64,000 nucleotides of DNA, from positions 1 through 64,000 of the forward strand of contig JACTUC010000022.1 of the NCBI GenBank assembly GCA_015660995.1, read 5' to 3'. The position numbers and the translations under genes are program-made. The stretch's first letter is position 1, and the number at the start of each line of letters is the position of its first letter. This DNA is from Candidatus Methanomethylicaceae archaeon (GTDB lineage: Archaea; Thermoproteota; Methanomethylicia; Methanomethylicales; Methanomethylicaceae). A model generated the notes under the pieces. That model did no database searches. It saw nothing but the letters and a program-made list of their open reading frames with translations, and had not been told where the DNA came from. Below are positions 52,196 through 62,141 of the stretch, piece by piece.

Positions 52196-54808
52196 ATGAG
52201 ACTGTTGGGGAAAATTGCAATATCCTCCGTAATTATTATTGTAATTGCCCTAGGAGTCGCTTGCTTCACAGCAGGATTTGGCTGTCAACCGTCTGCCTTC
52301 CCGGCCAATACCGCAAAGCCAGCTTCTGTACTACCCCTTGCAGATGCCATACATGATATGGCAGCAGACCGAACATTGGTCCAGCAGCAAGTTGCGATCG
52401 GCCCTAAGAACATCCACCCTGCCTCGGTTTTGCCCTCAGTCGCTCCACTGAGCGTTGGCGGCAGCATGCCCATGGCACCCCAGCCCGCGAATTGGAACGA
52501 ACAGCTCGGGATCAGTTTTACCCAAAATTTCACAAGCCTCGCCTACAATGTCATAGCAGTTGCTCAAGCAGACCCGAATGGCTATGGGCCTGCCTACCTG
52601 CTGAATGGTCTTACGAGCAATGGCTACTGGTGCCAGGTCGGCCTCTCCTGGAACTGGCCCTATGCAAGCGGTGGCTACAACTCAGGCTTCAACCTGAACT
52701 ATGAGGTCTTTGACTCTTCGGGGAACTCGATATTCCCAACCGGTGGCAGCGGTGGTCTCATCAGCTTCTCGGGGACCGTAAACCAGGGCGACGCTGTGAG
52801 CCTCAGCCTCTCCTTCTCTGGAGGGAATGTCATCATGTCTGCCCACGATATCAATAGCGGCGCAAGTGCCCAGGAGAGCTATGGTCCAATCGGGGCGACC
52901 TATTTCGAGGGCACCCCCTCCGCATCCTCCGACTCCAACGGTTTCTTCACCGGGCTGATGACCGAATGGTACCATGTCTCCCAATACTATGGTGGCGAGG
53001 CATCCGTGATCTATTTGGATCAAGGCTCCGCCGTCTCCTCCGCCTGGATGTGGATCGACGAGTTCAACGCGAATACTGGCACCAGACTCTTCGACGACGA
53101 ATCCCCATCCCCCTTTAATTATTCCAACCCGACGCAGCTCCAATATTTCACCGGGCACGGAGCCACGGAGGACTCGAATGCTTTCGATTTTATCACGGGT
53201 ACAGGCAACTGGGTCCAGACGACGCTGAGCTATTCCGTAGTTGGCGGCGGAACTGGATATTATGCACCGACATTGACCTACACCCTGGGGGGCATCTCTT
53301 ACTCTGCTTCCTTGAGCACCTCCCCAACTGCCTACTACATGGACTCTGGGAGCGGGTGGAGCGTCAACAACCTCTTGTCTGGCTCGACGAGTCTAGAAAC
53401 CTGGATCACCAAGCAGCAGACGAGCGGCACAGCTGGCTCCAACCAGTCGATCAGCATTACCTATTATCATCAGTACTCGATCAGTCTCGGCTACAATGTC
53501 TCCGGAACCGGGACAGGCTACTCGCCACCCAACGCAACGGTCGTGCAATTCGGAGCACTCACAACGGTTACAGTCCCTATACACCTATTTGCTGACGCCG
53601 GTTCCCAGTACTCCCTTCAGAATCCCCTCCTCGGCTCCTCCCCAACTGAAAGGTGGTTTGCGGCATCCTCCCAGGGCATCGTCTCGTCGAGCTTTTCGCT
53701 TCAGGCGTTGTACTACCTCCAATATGCCCTCAACGAAAGCTATTTCATCGTGGGCGGAGGGAATCCAGCAGGGCCTAATGTGACCTGCACCTCTCTCGGA
53801 AGCTCCTCCTCCATTCCGCTTACCCTGGTTAGGGGAACGATCTGGCTGGACCTGGGATCTGCCTACAGCATTCCTAACACTCTTTCCCCATCAGGTTCAA
53901 CCGAAAGATGGTTCACCCCGTCACCTCTGGCCGGTTCGGTGTCAGGACCTGGAACGATCTCCCAGACCTATTACCACCAGTACCTGGTGGTCTTCAGCTA
54001 CTCGGTTGAAGGGGGTGGGAGCCCGCTGCCGCCCCTTCTCAACGGCACATCCCTCGCCTCCTCCACAAGCCAGGTCTTTGGCACCGCCCCATTAGCCACC
54101 TGGTTGGATTCTGGATCGAGCTACGCCTTCAATTTCCTCCTGAGCCCATCTGCAACAGAGCGGTGGAGTACCAACCAAACCTTGGTTTCCGGTACAGTAT
54201 CCGCTCCAGCCACCCTCTCGCCGGTGTATAATCATCAATTCTACGTGGCCATGGAGTCGGATTCGGCAGCCGGGGGCTCCATCTCTCCTGCAAGCAATTG
54301 GTTTGATGCGGGGCATATGATCCAAATCTCAGCCGTGGCAAATCCTAGATGGGAGTTCGAGAACTGGAACGGCTCAGGAGCATCGTCCTACAGCGGCATA
54401 CTCAATTCCACAATTACCATAGTCAATTCACCCATAGTGGAGTATGCCACATTCTATCCGGGGCTGACAATAAACGCCACCAGTTACGGGACGGTTGCCT
54501 ACAACTACAGCCTGGGCTCCGGCTCCGTACCAGGCAGCTCTTCTGTGGTCCTCTACGTCCCTCTGAATGACAGCCTCCTCCTCAACGCCAATCCTTCATC
54601 CTTCGTCTTCCAGTTCAAATCATGGTCTGGCGATGCTGTCTCAACGGCTCAGCAGATGCAGATCGTAGCTTCTGCGCCCATGGCGGTGCAGGCCAATTTC
54701 GCCTTCAGCTGGGTCAACATAGGTATCACGGTCGCAGTGGTTGCCATAGCTTTTGCCGTTCTTGCCCTGCTGATACTTCGAAGGAAGGGAGCTCGCAACC
54801 CCACTTAG
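52196..54808 (+). CDS. Large surface protein with lectin-like N-domain and repeats
   Basis: 870 residues from ATG 52196. Signal/anchor helix at 5-27, linker, then a domain of about 270 residues (NVIAVAQADPNGYGPAYLL; GFFTGLMTEWYHVSQYYGGE; WMWIDEFN) of a type that I recall in uncharacterised archaeal secreted proteins and that may be concanavalin-like. About four repeats of about 80 residues each begin YxHQYxxxxxYxVxGxG and end with SPTERWFxxS or the like, followed by a bacterial-repeat (InlB B-like) unit PASNWFDAGHMIQISAVANP and a C-terminal helix (about 842-862) with a basic tail. A membrane-anchored cell-surface protein; function unknown. Convergent with the next gene, with 25 bases between stops. 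Confidence 0.8.
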   Translation: MRLLGKIAISSVIIIVIALGVACFTAGFGCQPSAFPANTAKPASVLPLADAIHDMAADRTLVQQQVAIGPKNIHPASVLPSVAPLSVGGSMPMAPQPANWNEQLGISFTQNFTSLAYNVIAVAQADPNGYGPAYLLNGLTSNGYWCQVGLSWNWPYASGGYNSGFNLNYEVFDSSGNSIFPTGGSGGLISFSGTVNQGDAVSLSLSFSGGNVIMSAHDINSGASAQESYGPIGATYFEGTPSASSDSNGFFTGLMTEWYHVSQYYGGEASVIYLDQGSAVSSAWMWIDEFNANTGTRLFDDESPSPFNYSNPTQLQYFTGHGATEDSNAFDFITGTGNWVQTTLSYSVVGGGTGYYAPTLTYTLGGISYSASLSTSPTAYYMDSGSGWSVNNLLSGSTSLETWITKQQTSGTAGSNQSISITYYHQYSISLGYNVSGTGTGYSPPNATVVQFGALTTVTVPIHLFADAGSQYSLQNPLLGSSPTERWFAASSQGIVSSSFSLQALYYLQYALNESYFIVGGGNPAGPNVTCTSLGSSSSIPLTLVRGTIWLDLGSAYSIPNTLSPSGSTERWFTPSPLAGSVSGPGTISQTYYHQYLVVFSYSVEGGGSPLPPLLNGTSLASSTSQVFGTAPLATWLDSGSSYAFNFLLSPSATERWSTNQTLVSGTVSAPATLSPVYNHQFYVAMESDSAAGGSISPASNWFDAGHMIQISAVANPRWEFENWNGSGASSYSGILNSTITIVNSPIVEYATFYPGLTINATSYGTVAYNYSLGSGSVPGSSSVVLYVPLNDSLLLNANPSSFVFQFKSWSGDAVSTAQQMQIVASAPMAVQANFAFSWVNIGITVAVVAIAFAVLALLILRRKGARNPT

Positions 54809-54833
54809 CAACTCTTGCCCTTCGATATCCCCC

Positions 54834-57569
54834 TCAAATTATTAAGAAGAGGTCGGTGGTGACCTCACCTGTCAGGGAATTGGTGTAGTTTCCATCAAAG
54901 ACGTAGTCGGCGTAGACCGTATGGTTCCCTCCAACCATGGAAGGAACGATAAAGGTGTTAGTCCCATTGATCTGGCCATTGCTTCCCACCGAAGAGTTCA
55001 GGACCCAGTAATAATTGTTGGTGGAGTTTTCAAAGTAGAGGTAGATGGGTCCCGGTGCGAATCCTTGGCTTTGAACGGTCACCCTGGTCCCAATATCACC
55101 TCTGGCAGGTGTAAGCACCAGGGTTGGAAGGACATTGATGGAGAATGTGAAATTGGCTGTGGTAAGTGCATTTGCAACCGTGACCTTGTGGATGCCGCCG
55201 GCAAGAGCCGGAATGGTGAAGGTGGCATTGAAGAAGCCCGTTGCGTTGGCCGTTGTTGTCCCTAGGGCTGTGGAGCCATCGATGGTGAAGACCACTGGCG
55301 AAGTGGGGTTGAAGCTGTTGCCTGCGAAGGCATAGTTGGATAACGGGTTGACATTGTAGGGACCCGTGCCATTGCCAAAGGTGCCGACGACCCCAGCCAG
55401 CTCAAGAAAGACCCTGCTTGGTTCGCTGAAGAAGCTATTGGTCACGAAGGAGCCGCTGGCGTTCAGGAGGTCGATCTCGACATTGGTGGTGGGGGTCGTG
55501 GTCCAGTCAGCGCCCGTGTCCCTCACGTTAAAGGTGGAGCTGAAGGAACCTTTGCTGTCGGTGATAACCTGGGCGAAGGCCATGGAGCTGTTGCCGTAGG
55601 TAAGGTTGTACTGGGTGTTTGCCTCCAACGCATTGCCATAGACCCCAACGGCTGCTCCCGCCGGACCGGAAGCTGGTGTCAGGGTAAGCGAAGGCTGCAC
55701 CATGATCGGCTGCCGGGCGACAACGACGCCACCATCGTAGACTTTTATGTACCTATAGTCCTGGGTTATGTTCAGGGGTATGGGCCCCATGAGCATCTCT
55801 GCCGAAACTCCATTGATGGTTCCATTGCCCTGGTAGAAGGTGGCTCTGCCGTTGGGCAGGAATGAATCGGATATTTGGATCGCCGTGGGGAAAGGACTGC
55901 TGAAAGCGCTGACGTCGAATCCCATGGCGTAGGGTATGTCACCTGGGCTGAGGGAGGCGTATCCATCCCGACTCATGTAGAGGTCGAACTGCGACCCGGA
56001 GAAGGTCACTAGGTTGGCGCCATTGTAGGTGAAGATTATCACCAACCCTTCGTTTGCAACGGGGACCCCGTCAACGGCAGAAACGTTGAGACTGCCGGCC
56101 GCGACCGCAATGTTTTGGGAGGGGATGTCTCCGGTGTTGTTTGTGGATAGGGAGAGTCCACCCAGCCACGGGTTACCCGTTATTCCGCCCTGCTGGTTGG
56201 AGTGCTGGAAGTTGATAAAGTCCAGATTGGTTATGGGTGCATGGCCACTTGTGGCGTTGAAGGCATAGCCATCAGGCGGTGAGATGCGAAGCCATCCGGA
56301 TTGGGAAGTCTCGTTGATGGTGCAAATGCCCGATTGGTTGATGGTGAAAGAGTAGTAGCCGCCGGAACCCGTTGTGCTGTTGGCAACGAGACCCGTGGCA
56401 TTGTAAAGGTCGACAGCCCAGCCCGAGACCCCGTTGCCATTCCACACATCCACATGGCCCGATACTATGAATGGCACGAATGTTGGAAGGGTAACGTTCG
56501 AATTCACTAATGTGGCTGCGACACCGGAAGTGACCGCAATATAGTTTCCGTCGCCACCGTAGACCGCTCTGAAGAATGAGGTCCCAGTTTGGTTGGGTGT
56601 GAAGATCGAAGAGGCTGCCACCCCCCCGATCAGGTTCTCAACATCAAAGGTCACCCAGACCCCCGTGTCGTTGTTCATGAACTGGATGGGGCCCGTGGGT
56701 AGAGGGAAGTTCCCCCCCAGCCCCATGACTTCAATATAGGAGCGGATGCCCTCTCCCAGGGTTATGTTGTTTGAACTCAAATCGATTGTCATGGTGGGAG
56801 TGGCAGCTGAGACATTCACGACCTCAAGGGTCGTGATGGTGGAGGGCCAGCTTCCAAAATAATTGCCGTCGCCGGCGTAGGTTGCATTGAACTGATAGGT
56901 CCCGGCCTGCAGGGGTGTGAATGAATGGGAGATTGCCACACGCTGCTGGCTGGTTGAATTCCAATAATAGACAAAAGTGCCCAGTGGCAGCCATGCCCCT
57001 TCGCTGCCTAACCTATACTGGAAGGTAATAGCCCCCGAGGGCAACGGTAGCAGCCCTGCAACAATGGGGAAGAAGACGCTGGCCGTGTCCCTTACGGAAG
57101 CGCCCAAGGCTATGATGGTAGCGTTGAGCATGGTCGAGGTGACGCTTGGGGCCTTGTTTATGGTGATACTGGATATATTGCTCAACGAACTGAGGTACCG
57201 TGAGCTGCCAGGGGTATAGTTGGCCTTGAAGTAGTAGGTTCCAGTACCTATGGGAGGAACCGCCACCGAAACAATTCCACCAGAGTTAGGAACATTCTCT
57301 GTATCAAGCAAAGTCCAGCTGGCATTATCCGTACTCCAGTAAAAGATGATGAGGGCATTGGTCCCATTCATCGGGGAACCGGCAACGTAACCACTCAAAT
57401 TTGCAGTTGCAGTAAAAGGCGTCCCCAGAGTCATGGGTCCTGTGGTGTTGAAACCAACTACTAATGACGTAGCCCTTGGCGTTGGGGGGGTGGTGAAGAC
57501 GTACACTCCCACTGCTGCTACTGCAATAATTATGATTATGCTAACCAAGATCAAATACTTTCTATCCAT
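54834..57569 (-). CDS. Ig-repeat surface protein with N-terminal anchor
   Basis: 911 residues. N-terminal helix (6-26) anchors or exports it; three Ig-like repeats (about 35-140, 140-255, 255-360) with GTYYFKANYTPG and GTYQFNATYAGDGNYFGS resemble those of the 16038 protein, including the diagnostic NNDTGVWVTFD. A carboxypeptidase-regulatory/SdrD-like domain (about 365-455: VSGHVDVWNGNGVSGWAVDLYNATG, in two pieces), a unique middle domain and three further beta-domains follow (TLTPASGPAGAAVGVYG; LTPARGDIGTRVTVQSQGF, IPT/TIG-like). Sequons are frequent. GGAGGA (57577-57582, minus) before the ATG decides the start. Related to but not syntenic with the 16038 gene. Confidence 0.85.
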   Translation of the reverse strand: MDRKYLILVSIIIIIAVAAVGVYVFTTPPTPRATSLVVGFNTTGPMTLGTPFTATANLSGYVAGSPMNGTNALIIFYWSTDNASWTLLDTENVPNSGGIVSVAVPPIGTGTYYFKANYTPGSSRYLSSLSNISSITINKAPSVTSTMLNATIIALGASVRDTASVFFPIVAGLLPLPSGAITFQYRLGSEGAWLPLGTFVYYWNSTSQQRVAISHSFTPLQAGTYQFNATYAGDGNYFGSWPSTITTLEVVNVSAATPTMTIDLSSNNITLGEGIRSYIEVMGLGGNFPLPTGPIQFMNNDTGVWVTFDVENLIGGVAASSIFTPNQTGTSFFRAVYGGDGNYIAVTSGVAATLVNSNVTLPTFVPFIVSGHVDVWNGNGVSGWAVDLYNATGLVANSTTGSGGYYSFTINQSGICTINETSQSGWLRISPPDGYAFNATSGHAPITNLDFINFQHSNQQGGITGNPWLGGLSLSTNNTGDIPSQNIAVAAGSLNVSAVDGVPVANEGLVIIFTYNGANLVTFSGSQFDLYMSRDGYASLSPGDIPYAMGFDVSAFSSPFPTAIQISDSFLPNGRATFYQGNGTINGVSAEMLMGPIPLNITQDYRYIKVYDGGVVVARQPIMVQPSLTLTPASGPAGAAVGVYGNALEANTQYNLTYGNSSMAFAQVITDSKGSFSSTFNVRDTGADWTTTPTTNVEIDLLNASGSFVTNSFFSEPSRVFLELAGVVGTFGNGTGPYNVNPLSNYAFAGNSFNPTSPVVFTIDGSTALGTTTANATGFFNATFTIPALAGGIHKVTVANALTTANFTFSINVLPTLVLTPARGDIGTRVTVQSQGFAPGPIYLYFENSTNNYYWVLNSSVGSNGQINGTNTFIVPSMVGGNHTVYADYVFDGNYTNSLTGEVTTDLFLII

Positions 57570-57990
57570 CCATTATTCCTCCTTTTTCCAAATGTCAAAA
57601 TCCTGCAAAACCTGATTCCCCTGGGACTCCCAAAAAAAGAGAAACCTTGTTCTAATTAAAGCCTTGACAGATAAAACTATTCTTATCTGACATTTATTGA
57701 AAAGAAAGATCAGAATTATTTTGGTTCAGCCTCTGATGATATAACTCATTCGTTTTAAAATCTAAAAAGCTTAATTTTAGTTTCTAAAAGCCAGCTTAAT
57801 ACTCACCTGCTGCCTGGGTCATTCATTCCTAAGCCTGGCTCGCGTCATCTTTAGCTCTGTTCTGGTAGCCTAAGAAAAGCCACATCCTGTGGCCCGATTT
57901 CTAACCGTGACCGCATTAAATCATTCTATATATATTAGAAGGTTCTTTCGTTATTAGGTCGAAGATTAAGTTCCTGTTGAGGGATAGTGT
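57570..57990. other. 421-base intergenic region with divergent promoters and dyads
   Basis: No gene. On the minus strand a GGAGGA ribosome site lies at 57577-57582. CAGATAA (57668-57674) and TTATCTG (57683-57689) form a 7-bp dyad with an 8-base loop. TTTTAG-TTT-CTAAAA (57775-57789) is flanked by direct repeats AGCTTAAT at 57768 and 57793. These may be operators controlling the divergent surface-protein and GT genes. Confidence 0.4.
57927..57936 (+). promoter_or_regulatory. TATA box for the second DPM1-like gene
   Basis: TATATATATT about 65 bases before ATG 57997 predicts a start of transcription near 57957 and a leader of about 40 bases that contains GAGGGA. Confidence 0.45.
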
Positions 57991-57996
57991 TTGGTT

Positions 57997-58938
57997 ATGG
58001 AAAGGTCGAGTGCTCAATCAGTCAAGCCGTTTGTCATTGCTTGCATACCTGCCCTAAATGAGGAGAGCTCAATAGCCAAGGTTATCCTGCAGACAAAACC
58101 CTATGTTGACAAGATAGTGGTATGCGATGATGGCTCAACTGATATGACCGCTGCCATAGCATCAGGCCTAGGCGCCACTGTAATCCGCCATTCGAAGAGC
58201 ACAGGTTATGGAAGTGCCCTGGCCACACTCTTCGGTGCTGCGCGGGAAGGCGGAGCTGACATTATGGTGACGCTTGACGCGGATGGTCAGCACGATCCAA
58301 AATTTATCCCAGACTTGATCGCCCCAATCATCAATCAGACTGCTGATATCGTAATAGGATCGAGGTTCCTAGGCGGAAGTGAAGTTCCAGGGATGCGCCA
58401 GGCAGGCATCAAGGTAATAAACGATGTGACCAACCTTGCAAGCTACAAAGGGATGACCGATACCCAATCCGGGTTTAGGGCCTATGGCAAAGCCGCAATT
58501 GAAGCCATAACGCCTGTGGAGAGTGGCATGGGCGCAAGCACCGAGATTCTGATAAAGGCCAAGGCCCGCGGGTTCCGGATCGCTGAGGTCCCCATAATTA
58601 TCACCTACAACGGTTCTCCGTCGTCTCAGAATTCAGTCAAGCACGGATCTTCGGTCATTCTGAGCACAATCAAGCACGCGGCAATAGAACATCCCCTATT
58701 GCTCTTTGGGGTTCCTGGTTTGATCCTCCTCGCTGTCGGGTTCGGATTCGGAGCATTTGGCCTGGACATATTGATCAACGCGAAGCATCTTCCAGTCAAT
58801 GTTGCTTTAATTGCTGTCGGCTCTGTCATCTTCGGTTTTATGTTTATCACAACAATGCTCATCCTCTGGGTGCTGTCAAGCATTGTCAAAGAACTGCGCC
58901 CCTCACCTCAGCAATATGGTGTTGGGTTCAAATCATGA
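57997..58938 (+). CDS. DPM1-like GT2 (polyprenyl-phosphate glycosyltransferase)
   Basis: 313 residues from ATG 57997. ACIPALNEESSIAKVIL, VVCDDGSTDMTAAIA, MVTLDADGQHDPKFIP (DxD), DTQSGFRAYGKAAI and two C-terminal helices (about 235-257, 270-292). Clearly paralogous to the 32420-33346 protein (same length, same motif order, same two helices), but in a GC-rich block. It forms polyprenyl-phosphate hexose as donor for membrane GT-C enzymes or for flippase-dependent pathways. The next gene starts 13 bases after its stop. Confidence 0.87.
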   Translation: MERSSAQSVKPFVIACIPALNEESSIAKVILQTKPYVDKIVVCDDGSTDMTAAIASGLGATVIRHSKSTGYGSALATLFGAAREGGADIMVTLDADGQHDPKFIPDLIAPIINQTADIVIGSRFLGGSEVPGMRQAGIKVINDVTNLASYKGMTDTQSGFRAYGKAAIEAITPVESGMGASTEILIKAKARGFRIAEVPIIITYNGSPSSQNSVKHGSSVILSTIKHAAIEHPLLLFGVPGLILLAVGFGFGAFGLDILINAKHLPVNVALIAVGSVIFGFMFITTMLILWVLSSIVKELRPSPQQYGVGFKS

Positions 58939-58951
58939 AGGGTGCCCTGAG

Positions 58952-59962
58952 TTGAAGGTCGCCATCTACACACCAGCATACGGCAAGTCCCCAGGCACAA
59001 GGTACAAGGTGGATATGCTCCGCAAGGCCATAATGCGTAAGCACGAGGCCATCTTGATCTGTGATGAAGATGAAAGCATCCTTAGGCACGCCTACAGGCA
59101 TCTCGGTCCCTCATTGCTGAATTGGCATTCAACATGGGAACGGATCGGGAAGAGGATTGGTAACACCATCCTCTCCGCAGATCCCGACGCTGCGGTACTG
59201 ATAACAGATATCTCTGCCAGCGCCATACCGTTCCTGAAGAAGAACGGGGTAAGGACGATCTTGAGCGTCGAAGATCTGACGCCGGTATGGTTGAAGATGG
59301 CTAATCCCGACCCTTTTTACGCCCAGTTGAGATCCTTTTCAAAAGATGCGGATGGTATAATAACCGTCTCCGAAGATCTGAGGGAGAAGCTCCAAAGGAT
59401 TGGCATCCCATCCGAAGTCGCGGCCCACGGCATAGAGAAGCTCTACGTAAATGAGGAAGAGGCTTACGAAAGGAGGAACAAGGGCATCGTCATCCTCAAC
59501 TCGGGCCAAGTGGAGTTTGAAGAGGAGAGGAAGGCCTTCGAAATTTCAGCCAGTAAGATCCTTGAAAAGTACCCCATCATGTCGTACTCATTCGGGAGAC
59601 ACAATCCCCGGCTCCAGGCCAAATTTCCCCAGATCACCTGGTACAACTACAGCTCACCGGAAGAGGCAATCCCTCGCCTGAAAGAATGCTCCATTGGGCT
59701 GATCATAAGGTTCAACACTGAGCGCCCCACGAGGCTCTTCTACCACGCCTCGATGCTCCAGCCCATCGTAGCCATAGGCGACAGGTGGGTCAGCGAAGTC
59801 TCCGAGAAGAAGCTAGGCGTTGCTGCATCTCCCGAGGGTTCCCTGGAAGCCCTGGATAGAATACTGGAAGATTATGAGAGCTACATAAAGTCAATAAAGA
59901 ATTTTGCCCAGGAAAACCTTCTTGAAAACGCATATGCCCCACTCATGAGGATGCTGGGTTGA
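58952..59962 (+). CDS. GT4-like glycosyltransferase
   Basis: 336 residues from TTG 58952 (LKVAIYTPAYGKSPGTRYKV), with a purine-rich GAAGGG about 10 bases upstream; the frame is open further into the preceding gene but that part is a shadow. A GT-B enzyme: N-terminal SPGTRYKVDMLRKAI; central DGIITVSEDLREKLQRIGIP; a shortened donor domain with SIGLIIRFNTERPTRLFYHA, where the usual E-x7-E is NTERPTRLFYH. This divergence suggests an unusual donor. Member of the five-gene GC-rich block up to the flippase. Confidence 0.7.
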   Translation: MKVAIYTPAYGKSPGTRYKVDMLRKAIMRKHEAILICDEDESILRHAYRHLGPSLLNWHSTWERIGKRIGNTILSADPDAAVLITDISASAIPFLKKNGVRTILSVEDLTPVWLKMANPDPFYAQLRSFSKDADGIITVSEDLREKLQRIGIPSEVAAHGIEKLYVNEEEAYERRNKGIVILNSGQVEFEEERKAFEISASKILEKYPIMSYSFGRHNPRLQAKFPQITWYNYSSPEEAIPRLKECSIGLIIRFNTERPTRLFYHASMLQPIVAIGDRWVSEVSEKKLGVAASPEGSLEALDRILEDYESYIKSIKNFAQENLLENAYAPLMRMLG

Positions 59963-59965
59963 TTC

Positions 59966-61072
59966 ATGAAGATCCTCTTCGTTCAACCCTACGTGACTTT
60001 CCCCGGCGTCATGGATGATACCCTCCCGGGACAACTTGCGCGCATGGGCCACGATGTGCTGGTCGCAACCTTCTCCCGGCAGCAGCTGCAGTCCTCAGTG
60101 TCAGGCCTAAGGTTCGAGAGGGCCCATGGCATAAGCCTGGCTATCCCCTATTTTGTATCCGAGTTCCCCTACATGCTCGACCTTGAGGGCCTGGCAAAAC
60201 ATTTTGAACCTGACATCATTCATGCCAACAATCTACCCTTCCTGACAACATGGCAGGCCGTGAGGGTGGCTAAAAAGTTGAGGAAGAGATCGGTCGTGCA
60301 CGTTAATGGGGTTGTTATGGAAAGGACTTACCTCTTCAACCTCCTTCAGAGGGCCTTTCTCTACGCCTTCGGGCCATCGATCTTCAGCAACGCCGACAGG
60401 ATAATCTGCGTGAATAACAGCGATGCCAAAGAAATCACCAAATTCAAAGCCTCCCCTGCAAAGATAGTAATAATCCCGAATGCGGTCAATGTGGAAAAAT
60501 TCTCCCCTTCAAAGGAGAGAGCAGAGAACACCATCCTCTGGGCAGGGCGCTTCGTGAAGCAGAAGGGGCTCGAATATCTCCTAGAGGCCATGGACATTCT
60601 GGTCAACAGGAAGGGGATGAAGAACGTCTCCCTCTTCCTTACTGGGGATGGCCCCCTCTTTCAGCATATTGCTGGCATGGTGAAACGATTCAGTCTGGAG
60701 GGAAACGTCACCTTCTTGGGACGGGTATCCAGGCAAGAGATAGTGGACCGCATGGCTTCCTGCACGATCTATGTACTCCCATCCATCAGCGAGGCACTCC
60801 CGACCTATGCCCTCCTCGAAGCCATGTCATCCGGTGCGGCAACAATCATCTCCGACATAGCCGGTAGCAAGGAGATATTCTCCTCCTGCCAGCCAGCACT
60901 GCTTATCCCGCCAAAGAATCCCGTTTCCCTAGCCGATGCCATTGAGAGGCTGCTGAAGGACGAACCCCTCCGGACCCAGTTGGGCAAAGATGCCCGAGAT
61001 CTGGTGCTGGAAAGATATAACCTGAAAAATACTGCTGCTGCAGTCGAGCAGCTCTACAGGTCTATCCTTTGA
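59966..61072 (+). CDS. GT4-family glycosyltransferase
   Basis: 368 residues. MKILFVQPYVTFPGVMDDTL, IHANNLPFLTTWQAVRVAK, VVHVNGVVM, PNAVNVEKFSP hinge, ILWAGRFVKQKGLEYLLEAM, LFLTGDGP, VTFLGRV, and PSISEALPTYALLEAMSSGAA with both donor-site glutamates. Canonical GT4. Four bases separate it from the previous gene. Confidence 0.9.
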   Translation: MKILFVQPYVTFPGVMDDTLPGQLARMGHDVLVATFSRQQLQSSVSGLRFERAHGISLAIPYFVSEFPYMLDLEGLAKHFEPDIIHANNLPFLTTWQAVRVAKKLRKRSVVHVNGVVMERTYLFNLLQRAFLYAFGPSIFSNADRIICVNNSDAKEITKFKASPAKIVIIPNAVNVEKFSPSKERAENTILWAGRFVKQKGLEYLLEAMDILVNRKGMKNVSLFLTGDGPLFQHIAGMVKRFSLEGNVTFLGRVSRQEIVDRMASCTIYVLPSISEALPTYALLEAMSSGAATIISDIAGSKEIFSSCQPALLIPPKNPVSLADAIERLLKDEPLRTQLGKDARDLVLERYNLKNTAAAVEQLYRSIL

Positions 61073-61159
61073 TCCCAAAACAAATTCAACCACGAAAAAG
61101 GATTAACTAATAATCATTGGAGAATCCTATAATATCGTTAGTGCTGGTGGTATAGCTCT

Positions 61160-62056
61160 TTGAGCAGATCCGTAGCCCTTGAGAGGGGAATCTCTGTCAT
61201 AGTACCTACCTATTGCAGAGCCTCCGAGATCGATACCCTGCTCTTCCCATCCCTCCTCGAACAGTCATTGCATCCGAAAGAGGTGATAGTGGTCGATGAC
61301 ACCCCGGATGACTCTGTGAAATTGGTATGCGAGAAGTGGTCCCCACTCTTCGCCCCCTCCAAAATCCCAGTGATCTACCTGCGAAACCAACCCCCAAGAT
61401 CAACTGCGAAAGCAAAGAAATATGGAGGGTCAAAGGCGTCAGGCGATCTCCTCACCTTTCTTGACTCCGACCTGATTCTGGACTGTGACTATTTGAGATG
61501 CATTCTGGAGGTCTTCTTGAAGGACCCTCAATCGGTAGGAGTCCAGGGATTCATTGTTAACTCTGCAAGTGACTCTAGAATTCAAGCCTTCCGCAGAGTA
61601 ATCAAACATCCCGAGGGTATAGGATATGCCGTCCTGAGCTCATTCCTGCGGAATTTCCTCGCCCTCACCATCCCGTCTACCAACAGCTGTCGGATCTTTG
61701 AATACCCTCAAACCTTGGATAAAACGATCGCATGTGACTGGGTGAATTGGTCCAATGCAACAATAATACATAAGGTCTTTAGCTCTATCGAGCCTGACGA
61801 GGGGCTGAAAGGCTACAGCTATGGGGGGGATGTGCTCTTCAGTCTCCAATTGAGACAGTACGGTAGGCTTTACATAACACCCAATGCAAAATGCACCCAC
61901 CTGTATTCCACTTCGGGACGGACGGACCAAGCCTCGCTCCTGAAGCAGGAAAAATACTTCCTAGGTAAAGTCTTTGGTTTAAGGGGTCCCGCAGTCTATT
62001 ACGGCAGAAGAGTCTTCTTCAGCCTTATGGGCGCACTGGGTCTTATGCAAAAATGA
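61160..62056 (+). CDS. GT2 glycosyltransferase
   Basis: 298 residues from TTG 61160, with GGTGG about 10 bases before. ISVIVPTYCRASEIDTLLFP, VVDDTPDDS, LLTFLDSDLILDCDYL (DxD) and GGDVLFSLQLRQYG are GT-A/GT2 features. The acceptor half is divergent, and the C-terminal hydrophobic end (GPAVYYGRRVFFSLMGALG) suggests membrane association. Precedes the flippase gene by 85 bases. Confidence 0.8.
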   Translation: MSRSVALERGISVIVPTYCRASEIDTLLFPSLLEQSLHPKEVIVVDDTPDDSVKLVCEKWSPLFAPSKIPVIYLRNQPPRSTAKAKKYGGSKASGDLLTFLDSDLILDCDYLRCILEVFLKDPQSVGVQGFIVNSASDSRIQAFRRVIKHPEGIGYAVLSSFLRNFLALTIPSTNSCRIFEYPQTLDKTIACDWVNWSNATIIHKVFSSIEPDEGLKGYSYGGDVLFSLQLRQYGRLYITPNAKCTHLYSTSGRTDQASLLKQEKYFLGKVFGLRGPAVYYGRRVFFSLMGALGLMQK

Positions 62057-62141
62057 TCTGAGTTTGAACCACTATCCCATATTAACGGCTGATGTTTCGC
62101 TGGATTAGCCTCAAATACCAACTGTTGGATTAAATGTTACT

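Noticed and set aside
58811-58951. 141-base upstream extension of the 58952 glycosyltransferase.
   Set aside because: It lies mostly within the preceding DPM1-like gene, is Ser/Cys-rich and unlike any GT; the fold starts at LKVAIYTPAY.
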